From: Gemmatimonadales bacterium
Lineage (GTDB): Bacteria > Gemmatimonadota > Gemmatimonadetes > Gemmatimonadales > GWC2-71-9
DNA: 8,375 bases
Direction of reading: 5' to 3'
Assembly (NCBI GenBank): GCA_013812695.1
Contig: JACCSZ010000160.1
Coordinates: forward strand, 1 to 8,375
Of this stretch, positions 1-6,513 are shown one piece after another. The position numbers and the translations under genes were made by a program. Position 1 is the first letter of the stretch; each line of letters opens with the position of its first letter. The notes under the pieces are model-generated. The model did no database searches. It was given only the letters and a program-made list of their open reading frames with translations, and was not told where the DNA came from.

Positions 1-239
1 GAAGTCGCCGCGCGCAGGTCGTCCGGCATGTCGTCCCGATGGAAGTAGGCGACGGGCACGCCGAACGCCGCCTTGCATTCCTTCCACTCGGTCCGCTCGC
101 CCGCCACCCCGTGCGTGATGCTGCAGAGCGTGCAGCCGTTCAGCTGGAACAGCTTCTTCGCGCTGTCCTGCAACGCGCTCGCCAGTCCCGCGTCCGCGTT
201 GTAGACCAGCACGAGCTGATCGATCGGATGAGTGGACAC
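1..239 (-). CDS. Conserved hypothetical protein with Cys-x-x-Cys and His motif (C-terminus cut by window edge)
   Basis: Seen: a reading frame starting with GTG at 239 and running off the left edge, giving 79 N-terminal residues without a stop. The start is preceded by AGGAG (plus-strand 245-249) with a 5-base spacer, which decides the start. The protein opens with a short hydrophobic strand ending in VYNADAGL (residues 12-19). A cysteine pair follows at 36 and 39 (Cys-Thr-Leu-Cys), then Ile-Thr-His-Gly at 41-44, and a further Cys at 55. From memory, this pattern of an Asn-Ala-Asp-x-Gly opening followed by C-x-L-C and a T-x-G segment occurs in a widespread family of short uncharacterised proteins, sometimes loosely labelled GTPase; no P-loop is visible here. 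The cysteines and His43 could bind a metal or be redox-active, which is inference. It is transcribed away from the acetyltransferase gene. Function unknown. Confidence 0.72.
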   Translation of the reverse strand, partial: MSTHPIDQLVLVYNADAGLASALQDSAKKLFQLNGCTLCSITHGVAGERTEWKECKAAFGVPVAYFHRDDMPDDLRAAT

Positions 240-356
240 CGATGCTCCTGACCGGAAGGTGGTGATGATGCTGACGACGATCGGCGCGCGCAGCCGGACC
301 CTGACGGCCGCTGAGGAGAAGGACGGCCGGGATAACTCCACCGAGGCAACCGGCGG

Positions 357-941
357 GTGATCGAACTCACGCCGCGGACGCTTGAGGGCCTCGCCGTGCG
401 CCTCGAGCCGCTGGACCTCCGCCACCTCGACGGTCTGTGCGCGGTGGGGTTGGATCCCGAGCTGTGGCGGCACACCGTGTCTCGCGTGCTCGATCGAGCG
501 GCCATGGAGCGCTATGTCGAAGAGGCGCTCGCCGAGCAGCGTGCGGGCACCGCGCTGCCGTTCGCCACCGTGTGGCGCGACACGGGGCAGGTGATCGGCA
601 GCACCCGGTTCGGCAACGCCAACGCCGCGCACCGTCGGGTTGAGATCGGGTGGACCTGGGTGGCCGGGCCGTGGCAGCGTGGCCGGGCCAACACCGAGGC
701 CAAGTTCCTCATGCTGCAGCATGCGTTCGATCGGTGGGACTGCGCGCGGGTGGAGCTCAAGACCAGCGCGCTCAACGAGCGCTCGCGCGCGGCCATCCGC
801 CGGATCGGCGCCCGAGAAGAAGGGATCCTCCGGCGCCACATGGTCAATGAGGACGGCTCGGCGCGGGACTCCGTGCTCTTCTCTATTATCGCTGAAGAGT
901 GGCCGGAGGTGAAGCGGCGCCTGAAGAGTTCACTGGCGTGA
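357..941 (+). CDS. GNAT family N-acetyltransferase (RimJ/RimL-like)
   Basis: A cytoplasmic 194-residue protein, the usual length for single-domain GNAT enzymes, expected to move an acetyl group from acetyl-CoA to an amine. The substrate (a protein N-terminus, small amine or antibiotic) cannot be read from sequence. The first strand and helix resemble RimJ/RimL proteins (VRLEPLDLRHLDGL, 14-27). A central GSTRF strand (81-85) leads into GWTWV (98-102). The acetyl-CoA pyrophosphate loop is at 107-116 (QRGRANTEAK), followed by the motif A helix. The motif B region has LKTSALNERS (134-143), with Asn140 and the AAIRRIGAREEG helix (145-156) at the usual places. GTG at 357 is chosen because it begins the conserved N-terminus and has GAGG at 343-346 about 10 bases upstream. 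The divergent gap 240-356 shows no promoter I can defend. Confidence 0.93.
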   Translation: MIELTPRTLEGLAVRLEPLDLRHLDGLCAVGLDPELWRHTVSRVLDRAAMERYVEEALAEQRAGTALPFATVWRDTGQVIGSTRFGNANAAHRRVEIGWTWVAGPWQRGRANTEAKFLMLQHAFDRWDCARVELKTSALNERSRAAIRRIGAREEGILRRHMVNEDGSARDSVLFSIIAEEWPEVKRRLKSSLA

Positions 942-1000
942 ACTTTTGAGATCGCCGCTCTGCCTGGCGAATGGTGACGTCAGCGAGACCGGACCGTGAC

Positions 1001-1016
1001 ACGCTACGGATAGCGT
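1001..1016. repeat. Perfect 6-4-6 inverted repeat between the GNAT and lipoprotein genes
   Basis: ACGCTA (1001-1006) and TAGCGT (1011-1016) are perfect inverted arms around CGGA. The dyad sits 59 bases after the acetyltransferase stop and 42 bases before the lipoprotein start. It has no following T-run, so it is a weak candidate for an intrinsic terminator. An operator or a simple RNA hairpin are equally possible. The 117-base gap 942-1058 holds nothing else I can support beyond an 8-base palindrome TGACGTCA at 975-982. Confidence 0.35.
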
Positions 1017-1058
1017 CCTCGGCGACCCCGAACGTCCGTTCTCCAGCCATGAGGTCCC

Positions 1059-1490
1059 ATGCCCTCATTCTTCGCCCCCCGCCCGATGGCTTGCCTCGTC
1101 CCCCTGCTGCTGGCAGCTTGCACCGGTCTGGCCGCTGGTCCTGAAGTGAGTGCGGTGACGCCGGTCCCGGCCTCGCGGGACTCGGCGTGGGTCCGTGCCA
1201 AGCGCGCGCTGGCCGCCGAGGTGTTCACGCTCGATGTCCAGGACTCGGTGGGTGGGCGCATCACCGCGATGCGCTACCCGAGCTCGTCGGCCAAGGTCGG
1301 CACACCGGCGGCCTGTCGGGTCGGGGTGGCGCTGGCGCTCGAGGGGTCCGCCGAGCGCGCGCAGCTCTCGACCACGACCCGGTGGATCGCTCCCGAAGTC
1401 TCGGCGAGCACCAACGCCGACCAGTGCGAGCAGGACCGGCAGGAAACCCTCGACCGCATTCTGCTGGTCGTCGCTCCGCCTCCAGAATAG
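1059..1490 (+). CDS. Small lipoprotein of unknown function
   Basis: A 143-residue exported protein. Residues 1-21 form a short lipoprotein signal ending in the lipobox Leu-Ala-Ala-Cys, with Cys21 as the expected lipidated residue. The hydrophobic core is residues 11-20. The mature part begins with a low-complexity linker (22-40), then a helix (about 43-55), and then alternating strands, including VFTLDVQDSVGGRITAMRY (55-73). Two further cysteines (86 and 123) could form a disulfide outside the cytoplasm. The layout (helix followed by a small beta sheet) is common among small envelope lipoproteins of GC-rich soil bacteria, but I cannot name a family. The ATG at 1059 has GAGG four bases upstream (1051-1054), a rather close spacing; the next in-frame ATG (1086) would remove most of the signal peptide. 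The DUF336 gene follows after 57 bases. Confidence 0.82.
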   Translation: MPSFFAPRPMACLVPLLLAACTGLAAGPEVSAVTPVPASRDSAWVRAKRALAAEVFTLDVQDSVGGRITAMRYPSSSAKVGTPAACRVGVALALEGSAERAQLSTTTRWIAPEVSASTNADQCEQDRQETLDRILLVVAPPPE

Positions 1491-1505
1491 TCCGCCCCGG
1501 ACCCG

Positions 1506-1535
1506 CTTCCCGGCGCGGCGGTTCGCCCCGGGAAG
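1506..1535 (+). promoter_or_regulatory. Strong RNA hairpin overlapping the ribosome binding site of the DUF336 gene
   Basis: CTTCCCGG (1506-1513) pairs perfectly with CCGGGAAG (1528-1535). Inside that stem, after a three-base bulge (1514-1516), GGCG (1517-1520) pairs with CGCC (1524-1527) around a GTT loop. This gives 12 base pairs in one hairpin. The 3' arm contains GGAAG, the first five bases of the Shine-Dalgarno GGAAGGA (1531-1537) that serves the ATG at 1548. Folded, it would hide most of that site. It also lies 15 bases after the stop of the upstream lipoprotein gene, so it could act as a terminator or 3'-end stabiliser, although no T-run follows. Pairing is seen directly; either role is inference. 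Confidence 0.5.
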
Positions 1536-1547
1536 GATTCTCACTGT

Positions 1548-1961
1548 ATGGCCCACCTGCGCGACGTTCCCACCTTGACCCTGGAGGCCGCCAAGGCCAT
1601 GGCGGCCGCCGCCGAGCGTTTTGCGCTCGAGCGGGGCTGGACCGTCGCGATCGCCATCGTGGATCCGGGCGGCGGTCTGATGCTCTTTCACTGCCTGGAG
1701 AATACCCAGCCCGCCAGCCAGGACATCGCCGTGCTCAAGGCGCGGACCGCCGCTCGCTTCCACCGGCCGACCAAGGCGCTCGAAGACGGCATCCACGCCG
1801 GCCGTGGTGCGCTGCTCAGCCTGTCGGGGGTGGTGGCGCTGGAAGGTGGGCTTCCCGTGCTGAGCGCCGGCCGGGTGGTAGGAGCCATCGGCGTGAGCGG
1901 CATGACGTCGCCCGAAGACGGCGAGGTCGCGGCCGCGGGGCTCGCGGCGGTCAACGTCTGA
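1548..1961 (+). CDS. GlcG/HbpS family protein (DUF336, haem-degrading-like domain)
   Basis: A 137-residue single-domain protein matching the GlcG/HbpS family throughout. Family hallmarks are AIVDPGGGL (36-44), KARTAARF (64-71), RPTKALE (73-79), EGGLPV (99-104) and GAIGVSG (112-118), then the Ser-Pro-Glu-Asp and Ala-Ala-Ala-Gly C-terminal helix. HbpS of Streptomyces binds haem and modulates a two-component sensor. GlcG sits in glycolate operons of enteric bacteria and many homologues have no assigned role, so haem binding is only a possibility here. No signal peptide is seen, so the protein is probably cytoplasmic, unlike secreted HbpS. The ATG at 1548 has GGAAGGA (1531-1537) 10 bases upstream, inside a hairpin. 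The stop lies in the first copy of a tandem repeat. No glycolate or haem gene is nearby. Confidence 0.92.
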   Translation: MAHLRDVPTLTLEAAKAMAAAAERFALERGWTVAIAIVDPGGGLMLFHCLENTQPASQDIAVLKARTAARFHRPTKALEDGIHAGRGALLSLSGVVALEGGLPVLSAGRVVGAIGVSGMTSPEDGEVAAAGLAAVNV

Positions 1962-2015
1962 CGGGTCTCCGTCTGACGGGTCTCCGTCTGACGGGTCTCC
2001 CACTGACGTGTCTCC
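1956..2015. repeat. Four-copy 15-bp tandem repeat starting at the DUF336 stop codon
   Basis: The unit GTCTGACGGGTCTCC occurs three times exactly (1956-1970, 1971-1985, 1986-2000). A fourth copy (2001-2015, CACTGACGTGTCTCC) has three mismatches. The unit length is a multiple of three, so the DUF336 stop TGA (1959-1961) recurs in the same frame at 1974, 1989 and 2004. The array fills most of the 83-base gap before the serine hydrolase gene. It most likely arose by replication slippage. No internal palindrome is strong enough to call an operator. Confidence 0.9.
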
Positions 2016-2044
2016 TCTTCGGGACGGGTGAGAGTTCGCCCACT

Positions 2045-3475
2045 ATGAACCCGGCAACGCCACGACTCGCGCTCGCCGTCGGATGGATCGTCCTGGCCGC
2101 TGGGCAAGTCGTTGCCGCCCAGGGGCCGGACGGGATGGCGCGGGCGGACCGCTACATCCGCGAAGAGGTCCGGCGGCAGCGCATCCCGGGGCTCTCCATC
2201 GCCGTAGTCCGGGGCGGCAAGGTGCTGCTCGCCCGCGGCTACGGGTACGCCGACGTCGAGCACCGCGTGCCCGCCACCGATCGTACCGTGTACCAGTCCG
2301 GGTCGCTGGGCAAGATGTTCACCGCCGCGCTCGTGCTCCAGCTTGCCGATAGCGCACGGCTGGGCCTCGAGGACCCGATCCGCCGGCACCTGCCCGAAGG
2401 TCCGGCGACCTGGGATGCGATCACCGTGCGCCACCTGCTCACCCATACCTCCGGCATTCCGGACTACACCGACAGCGCCGTCGATCTACGCCGCGACTAC
2501 ACCGAAGACCAACTGGTGCGGATCGTCGCCGCGTTGCCACCGTTGTTCGCGCCAGGCGGGCGCTACAGTTACAGCAACGCGGGCTACCTGCTGCTGGGCG
2601 CCATCATCCGGCGCGTCAGCGGTCGTTTTTACGGGGACCTGCTGCACGAGCGGATCTTCGGCCCGCTCGGCATGCGGAGCGCGCGCATCATCTCCGAGGC
2701 CGACATCGTGCCGAATCGGTCGCAGGGCTACCGGCTGGTCGACGACTCGTTGAAGCACCAGGAGTGGGTCTCGCCGACCCTCAACACGACGGCGGACGGC
2801 TCGCTGTACTTCACCGTGCAGGACCTCCTGCGCTGGGCGGCGGAGCTCGACGCGCACCGGGTGCTGAGCGCGAACAATCTCGCGGCGGCCTGGACACCGG
2901 TGCGCCTGAACGACGGTGGGACCTATCCCTATGGCTTCGGCTGGGCCGTAGGCGAGTTGCGGGGCCGCCCGCGCGTCGGGCACACCGGCTCGTGGCAGGG
3001 ATTCCGGACCAGTCTCGAACGCTTTCCGGAGGCGGACCTCACCATCGTCGTGCTCGCCAACCTCGACCAGGCGTTGCCGGACGCGATCGCGCTAGGAGTG
3101 GCCGGCATCCTGGATTCCTCGCTCGTCCCGCCGCATCGTCTGGCGGGGCCATTAAGGGGGCCCACCCCGCCGGTGCCCGTGGACGTCGTATTGCGAGCGC
3201 TCTCAGTGGGCAACGACTCGGCGGCCTTGAGCCCGGGCCTCCACCGCTTTCTTTCGCCCGCGGACCGCCGGGACTGGGGCGAGCTGGCCTCGCAGGTCCG
3301 CGTGTGGACGCCGCTCGGGTGCGATCGCGTGCTCGGTCGGCCGATCGCGCGGCTCGGCGCCGCCGTGACCCGTGTGTGCTACGCGCGCGGGGATGGCCGC
3401 GGGGCGGGGGTGCTGGTCACGTTGTCGTACGCGGAGGGGTGGCGTCTAGCGGACGTGGAATCGTACAGATTCTGA
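2045..3475 (+). CDS. Exported serine hydrolase, beta-lactamase/penicillin-binding-protein-like (class C fold)
   Basis: A 476-residue protein with a Sec signal peptide (hydrophobic 8-24, likely cleavage near Ala-Ala-Gln at 24-26), so it acts in the periplasm or outside the cell. The three catalytic signatures of the class C beta-lactamase/DD-peptidase/esterase superfamily are present in order: Ser87-Leu-Gly-Lys90 (SxxK), Tyr176-Ser-Asn178 (YxN) and His313-Thr-Gly315 (HxG in place of KTG). The supporting HLLTHTSGIPDY segment (130-141) and YGFGW (296-300) are also typical. Substrates in this family range from peptides and esters to beta-lactams and cannot be assigned here. Residues about 365-476 extend past the catalytic domain and include Cys426 and Cys445. 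The ATG at 2045 is chosen for the signal peptide; its Shine-Dalgarno is weak (GAGAG, 2030-2034). The open frame upstream of 2045 overlaps two real genes and is not used. Confidence 0.93.
   Translation: MNPATPRLALAVGWIVLAAGQVVAAQGPDGMARADRYIREEVRRQRIPGLSIAVVRGGKVLLARGYGYADVEHRVPATDRTVYQSGSLGKMFTAALVLQLADSARLGLEDPIRRHLPEGPATWDAITVRHLLTHTSGIPDYTDSAVDLRRDYTEDQLVRIVAALPPLFAPGGRYSYSNAGYLLLGAIIRRVSGRFYGDLLHERIFGPLGMRSARIISEADIVPNRSQGYRLVDDSLKHQEWVSPTLNTTADGSLYFTVQDLLRWAAELDAHRVLSANNLAAAWTPVRLNDGGTYPYGFGWAVGELRGRPRVGHTGSWQGFRTSLERFPEADLTIVVLANLDQALPDAIALGVAGILDSSLVPPHRLAGPLRGPTPPVPVDVVLRALSVGNDSAALSPGLHRFLSPADRRDWGELASQVRVWTPLGCDRVLGRPIARLGAAVTRVCYARGDGRGAGVLVTLSYAEGWRLADVESYRF
3142..3171 (+). other. 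GC-rich inverted repeat inside the serine hydrolase gene
   Basis: GGCGGGG (3142-3148) and CCCCGCC (3165-3171) are perfect inverted arms around a 16-base loop that contains its own GGGCCC palindrome. The repeat encodes the Pro/Gly-rich linker (about residues 367-375) between the catalytic domain and the C-terminal extension. It could slow a ribosome or polymerase at the domain boundary, or be a by-product of GC-rich Pro and Gly codons, which I think more likely. Confidence 0.3.
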
Positions 3476-3558
3476 GCGTGTCCGTGCGGCAACCTTTCCG
3501 TGCCTCCTCCCGTCGAATGCATGGTGCCTCGGCCTGTCGCCTTTTCATCGAGCGTCCC

Positions 3559-6006
3559 GTGGACAGCGTGCTTCAGGATATCCGCTACAGCATTCGACGT
3601 CTGCTTAAGAGCCCGGCCTTCTCCCTCGTCATCGTGCTCACGCTCGCCCTCGGCATCGGCGCCAACACCGCGATCTTCAGCGCGGTGAACGCGGTGCTGC
3701 TCCGGCCATTGGCGTACGCCGAGCCGGAGCGCCTGCTATCGATCGAGCACTTCTATCCATCGCTCGGCGACCTGCAGGCGCCGGTGTCCGTGCCGGGCTT
3801 CCGCGACTATCAGGCGCGCGTCCGCTCGGTCCAGTCGATGGCCGTCGAGACCGGGTGGGCGGCGAACCTGACCGGCCAAGGCGAGCCCCTCCGCGTGCAG
3901 GGCGCCCGGGTGACGGGTGGTTTCTTCGCCACGCTCGGGGTCCCCGCGCTCGTCGGCCGCGGCATTCTGCCCGGTGAGGAGTGCGCCGGCCGCCAGCACG
4001 TCGTGGTGCTGAGCTACGCGTTGTGGCAACGGTTGTTCGGCGGATCACCTGGAGTCGTGGGCCGGTCGCTCTCGCTCAACGGCGAAAGCTTCGAGATCGT
4101 CGGCGTGATGCCCAGAGCGTTTCGTGATTTCTACAACCGCAGCGTCGAGCTGTGGGCGCCGATGGTGTTCCAGCCCGACGATTTCGGAGACGATCGACGG
4201 ACGAACGAGTTCCTCAACCTGATCGCGCGGCTTCGGCCCGGCGTCCCGGTGGAGCAGGCAGCCGCCGAGATCCGGACGCTCGCCGAACAGCTCAAGCGCC
4301 AGTACCCGGACGCCTATGCGTCCGACTGGAGCCTGATCACCACACCGCTCGCCGCGCGGGCCACCGGGGATGTGCGCCCCGCGCTGCTGGTGCTGCTGGG
4401 CGCCGTCGGGTTCGTGCTCCTGATCGCATCCGCCAACGTCGCCAATCTGTTGCTGGCGCGCGCCGCGGCCCGCTCGAAGGAGATCGCCGTCCGGACCGCG
4501 CTTGGCGCCAGCCGGGAGCGGCTCGTGCGTCAACTCCTGACCGAGAGCGTGCTGCTGGCGTTGGCCGGCGGAAGCCTGGGCCTGTTCCTCGCGTTCTGGG
4601 GAGTGCGGTCGCTGGTCGCGCTCAATCCGGCGAATCTGCCGCGCGCGGACGAGATCGGCATCGATGCGGCCGTGATGCTCTTCACGCTCGCGGTGTCGCT
4701 CGTGACCGGCGTGTTGTTCGGCCTCGCCCCGGCCCTACACGCATCCAGCGCCGATCTCCATGGGATGCTCAAGGAGGGCGGACGCGGGACCGCCGGTGAC
4801 CGCGCCGGCCAAGGACTGCGCCGAACGCTCGTCGTCGCCGAGATGGCGCTCGCGCTCACGCTGCTGACGGGGGCCGGGTTGCTGGTCAAGAGCTTCGCGC
4901 GCCTGCAGGGCGTGGATCCCGGTTTTGCTCCTGAGCGTCTGCTGACTTTCAACCTCTCGCTGCCTCCGGCCCGTTACCCTTCGGACACGCAGCAGACCGC
5001 GTTCTTCCAGCAGCTGCTTCCAGCGCTCGCCGCGCTGCCGGGCGTACGGTCGGTCGCGGGAACTTCGATCATGCCGTTCAGCGGCAACTGGTCGACCGCC
5101 AGCTTCCAGGTGGAGGGCTATCAGCCGCCGCCCAGGCAGCCCGGGCCGTGGGGCGACATCCGCATCGTGAGTCCACGCTTCTTCGAGACGCTGGGCGTTC
5201 CTGTGCGGCGCGGCCGCGCGTTCACCGACCAGGACCGGGCCGGCGGCACGCGGGTGGCGGTGGTCGACGAGGAGCTCGTTCGCCGCTACTGGCCGAACGA
5301 CGACCCGATCGGCAAGCGGGTCACCTTCGGGCCACCCCCGGGCGCGGCGGACACCGCAGCGCGCGAGTGGATCGAGGTGGTCGGAGTCGTTGGGCACACC
5401 AAACACGAGGGCCTCGACGCCGAGAACCGGGTGCAGCTCTACTTGCCGTATGGCCAGCAGGCGGTCCCGGCCCTCTCGTTGGCCGCGCGGGTCTCGGGCG
5501 ATCCGGGCCAGTACGTCAATCAGATGCGGCAGGCGGTGTGGTCGGTCGATCCCGACCAGCCGATCGCAAACGTGCGCACGATGGAGGAGCTCATCGGCCA
5601 GTCCGTGGGCCAGCGCCGGCTGGCCATGCTGCTCCTCAGTCTGTTCTCCGGCATCGCGCTGATGCTGGCCTCGCTCGGCATCTACGGGCTGATGAGCTAC
5701 TCGGTGGCGCAGCGCTCGCGGGAGCTGGGCGTGCGAATCGCCCTGGGGGCCGCGCGGGCGGACGTGCTGCGGCTGGTGCTGCGTCAGGGCATGTCGCTCG
5801 CGCTCACCGGGATCGCCGTCGGTGTCCTGGCCGCGTTCGCGCTCACCCGCCTGATCGAGAGTCAGCTCTACGGCGTCCGGGCCACCGACGCCGGCACGTT
5901 CGTCGGCGTCACCCTGCTCCTGGGGGTGACCTCGCTGGCCGCCAATCTCATTCCGGCGCTTCGCGCCACCCGGGTCGATCCGGCGGTCGTGCTTCGGGAG
6001 GAGTAA
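3559..6006 (+). CDS. ADOP-type duplicated MacB/FtsX permease
   Basis: An 815-residue inner membrane protein made of two similar halves, the architecture of the orphan permeases (ADOP) of Acidobacteriota and relatives. Each half has one TM helix, a large periplasmic MacB-type core domain and an FtsX domain with three TM helices. Half one: TM about 21-43 (LTLALGIGANTAIFS), periplasmic 50-270, FtsX TMs near 275-297, 331-355 and 371-393. Half two: TM about 423-445, periplasmic 450-680, FtsX TMs near 688-714, 744-766 and 780-802. The cytoplasmic coupling motif appears twice: AVRTALGAS (about 309-317) and GVRIALGAA. The C-terminus ATRVDPAVVLREE is typical. MacB-type proteins couple ATP hydrolysis to periplasmic work, but no ATPase gene is in the window. 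GTG at 3559 gives the family's usual start (M-D-x-x-L-Q-D-x-R-Y); an in-frame ATG at 3517 would add 14 unconserved residues. Neither has a good ribosome site. Confidence 0.93.
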   Translation: MDSVLQDIRYSIRRLLKSPAFSLVIVLTLALGIGANTAIFSAVNAVLLRPLAYAEPERLLSIEHFYPSLGDLQAPVSVPGFRDYQARVRSVQSMAVETGWAANLTGQGEPLRVQGARVTGGFFATLGVPALVGRGILPGEECAGRQHVVVLSYALWQRLFGGSPGVVGRSLSLNGESFEIVGVMPRAFRDFYNRSVELWAPMVFQPDDFGDDRRTNEFLNLIARLRPGVPVEQAAAEIRTLAEQLKRQYPDAYASDWSLITTPLAARATGDVRPALLVLLGAVGFVLLIASANVANLLLARAAARSKEIAVRTALGASRERLVRQLLTESVLLALAGGSLGLFLAFWGVRSLVALNPANLPRADEIGIDAAVMLFTLAVSLVTGVLFGLAPALHASSADLHGMLKEGGRGTAGDRAGQGLRRTLVVAEMALALTLLTGAGLLVKSFARLQGVDPGFAPERLLTFNLSLPPARYPSDTQQTAFFQQLLPALAALPGVRSVAGTSIMPFSGNWSTASFQVEGYQPPPRQPGPWGDIRIVSPRFFETLGVPVRRGRAFTDQDRAGGTRVAVVDEELVRRYWPNDDPIGKRVTFGPPPGAADTAAREWIEVVGVVGHTKHEGLDAENRVQLYLPYGQQAVPALSLAARVSGDPGQYVNQMRQAVWSVDPDQPIANVRTMEELIGQSVGQRRLAMLLLSLFSGIALMLASLGIYGLMSYSVAQRSRELGVRIALGAARADVLRLVLRQGMSLALTGIAVGVLAAFALTRLIESQLYGVRATDAGTFVGVTLLLGVTSLAANLIPALRATRVDPAVVLREE
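5996..6003 (+). promoter_or_regulatory. Strong Shine-Dalgarno inside the permease 3' end
   Basis: GGGAGGAG occupies the last codons of the permease gene. It is followed by the stop TAA (6004-6006) and then GTG (6008-6010), a spacer of four bases. It is the best ribosome site in the window and sets the start of the receiver gene at 6008. It also predicts translational coupling by termination and re-initiation. Confidence 0.7.
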
Positions 6007-6007
6007 C

Positions 6008-6499
6008 GTGGCGCATCTATCCGAATGCGGCGGAGTCGAGCACATTTCGCTCATCTCAACCCCAACTCGGAGCCGGGCAGTGAGTGCATCTCGCGCTGGA
6101 TCTCGCCGCGTCCTGATCGTAGACGATGAACCCGCTGTCCGCCGTTTCGCGTCCCGAGTGTTGCTGGAGGAAGGGTTCCTAGTCGAAGAGGCCATGGACG
6201 GCGCTGAGGCGCTGGCCCGGCTCATCACCGGCGGCCCCGCCGTGCACGTGGTCGTGAGCGACGTGGTGATGCCGGGGATCGACGGAGTCAAGCTGCTGCA
6301 GGCGTTGCACGTGCTGGTGCCGACCCTGCCGGTCCTGCTCATTTCGGCGTATGCGACGGTGCAGTTGGACGGGCTGGGGATTGCGGCGCCCTGCGGAATT
6401 CTCGCGAAGCCATTCTCGGGCGAGCGGCTGGTCGAGGAGGTGCGGCGCTGCCTGACGGACGCGGACCCGCTGGCGTTCTCCACAGCGGACGCCGGGTAG
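6008..6499 (+). CDS. Receiver-only response regulator (CheY-like)
   Basis: A 163-residue cytoplasmic protein with a single receiver domain (about residues 33-150) and no DNA-binding or enzymatic output domain. The phosphorylation site is complete: acidic pair Asp39-Asp40 with Glu41 (VLIVDDEP), phospho-acceptor Asp85 (SDVVMPG), Ser113 in the switch position (LISAY) and Lys134 in LAKPF. The closest look-alikes are receivers fused to hybrid histidine kinases, so it may act as a phosphorelay intermediate or bind a partner directly; that is inference. The start at 6008 is supported by GGGAGGAG, but the first 33 residues are not part of the fold. A second in-frame GTG at 6080, with GGAG at 6069-6072, would give a compact 139-residue protein. 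The gene begins one base after the permease stop. No kinase lies in the window. Confidence 0.9.
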   Translation: MAHLSECGGVEHISLISTPTRSRAVSASRAGSRRVLIVDDEPAVRRFASRVLLEEGFLVEEAMDGAEALARLITGGPAVHVVVSDVVMPGIDGVKLLQALHVLVPTLPVLLISAYATVQLDGLGIAAPCGILAKPFSGERLVEEVRRCLTDADPLAFSTADAG

Positions 6500-6513
6500 T
6501 AGCGTTCGCGCTA
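6500..6513. terminator. Possible short bidirectional hairpin between convergent genes
   Basis: TAGCG (6500-6504) pairs with CGCTA (6509-6513) around a TTCG tetraloop. It fills the whole space between the receiver stop (6497-6499) and the opposing lipoprotein stop (6511-6513), overlapping the latter. Five base pairs and no T-run on either side make it weak as an intrinsic terminator. Its position between convergent genes is the main reason for listing it. Confidence 0.35.

Noticed and set aside
240..356. GATAAC (331-336) as a -10 box for the acetyltransferase gene
   Set aside because: No -35 element stands at an acceptable spacing, and the position would leave an unusually short leader.
975..982. 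TGACGTCA palindrome upstream of the small lipoprotein gene
   Set aside because: A single 8-base palindrome without a second copy or an adjacent regulator gene is not enough to call an operator.
1065..2003. A 312-codon minus-strand open frame starting with repeated Asp-Pro-Ser-Asp-Gly units
   Set aside because: The N-terminal repeat is only the 15-bp tandem repeat read backwards. The rest is antisense to the lipoprotein and DUF336 genes and has no domain features.
1187..2044. Upstream extension of the serine hydrolase frame by 286 codons
   Set aside because: The frame is open, but it overlaps two genes with better coding evidence, has Arg/Gly-rich composition, and the hydrolase has a clear signal peptide beginning at 2045.
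2764..3558. Upstream extension of the permease frame
   Set aside because: It overlaps the serine hydrolase catalytic and C-terminal regions in another frame. The permease family start is recognisable at 3559.
4735..6483. A 582-codon open frame on the minus strand opposite the permease and receiver genes
   Set aside because: It lies wholly antisense to two well-supported genes, has no recognisable domain, and is rich in Arg, Gly, Pro, Ala and His as expected from GC-rich codon shadows.
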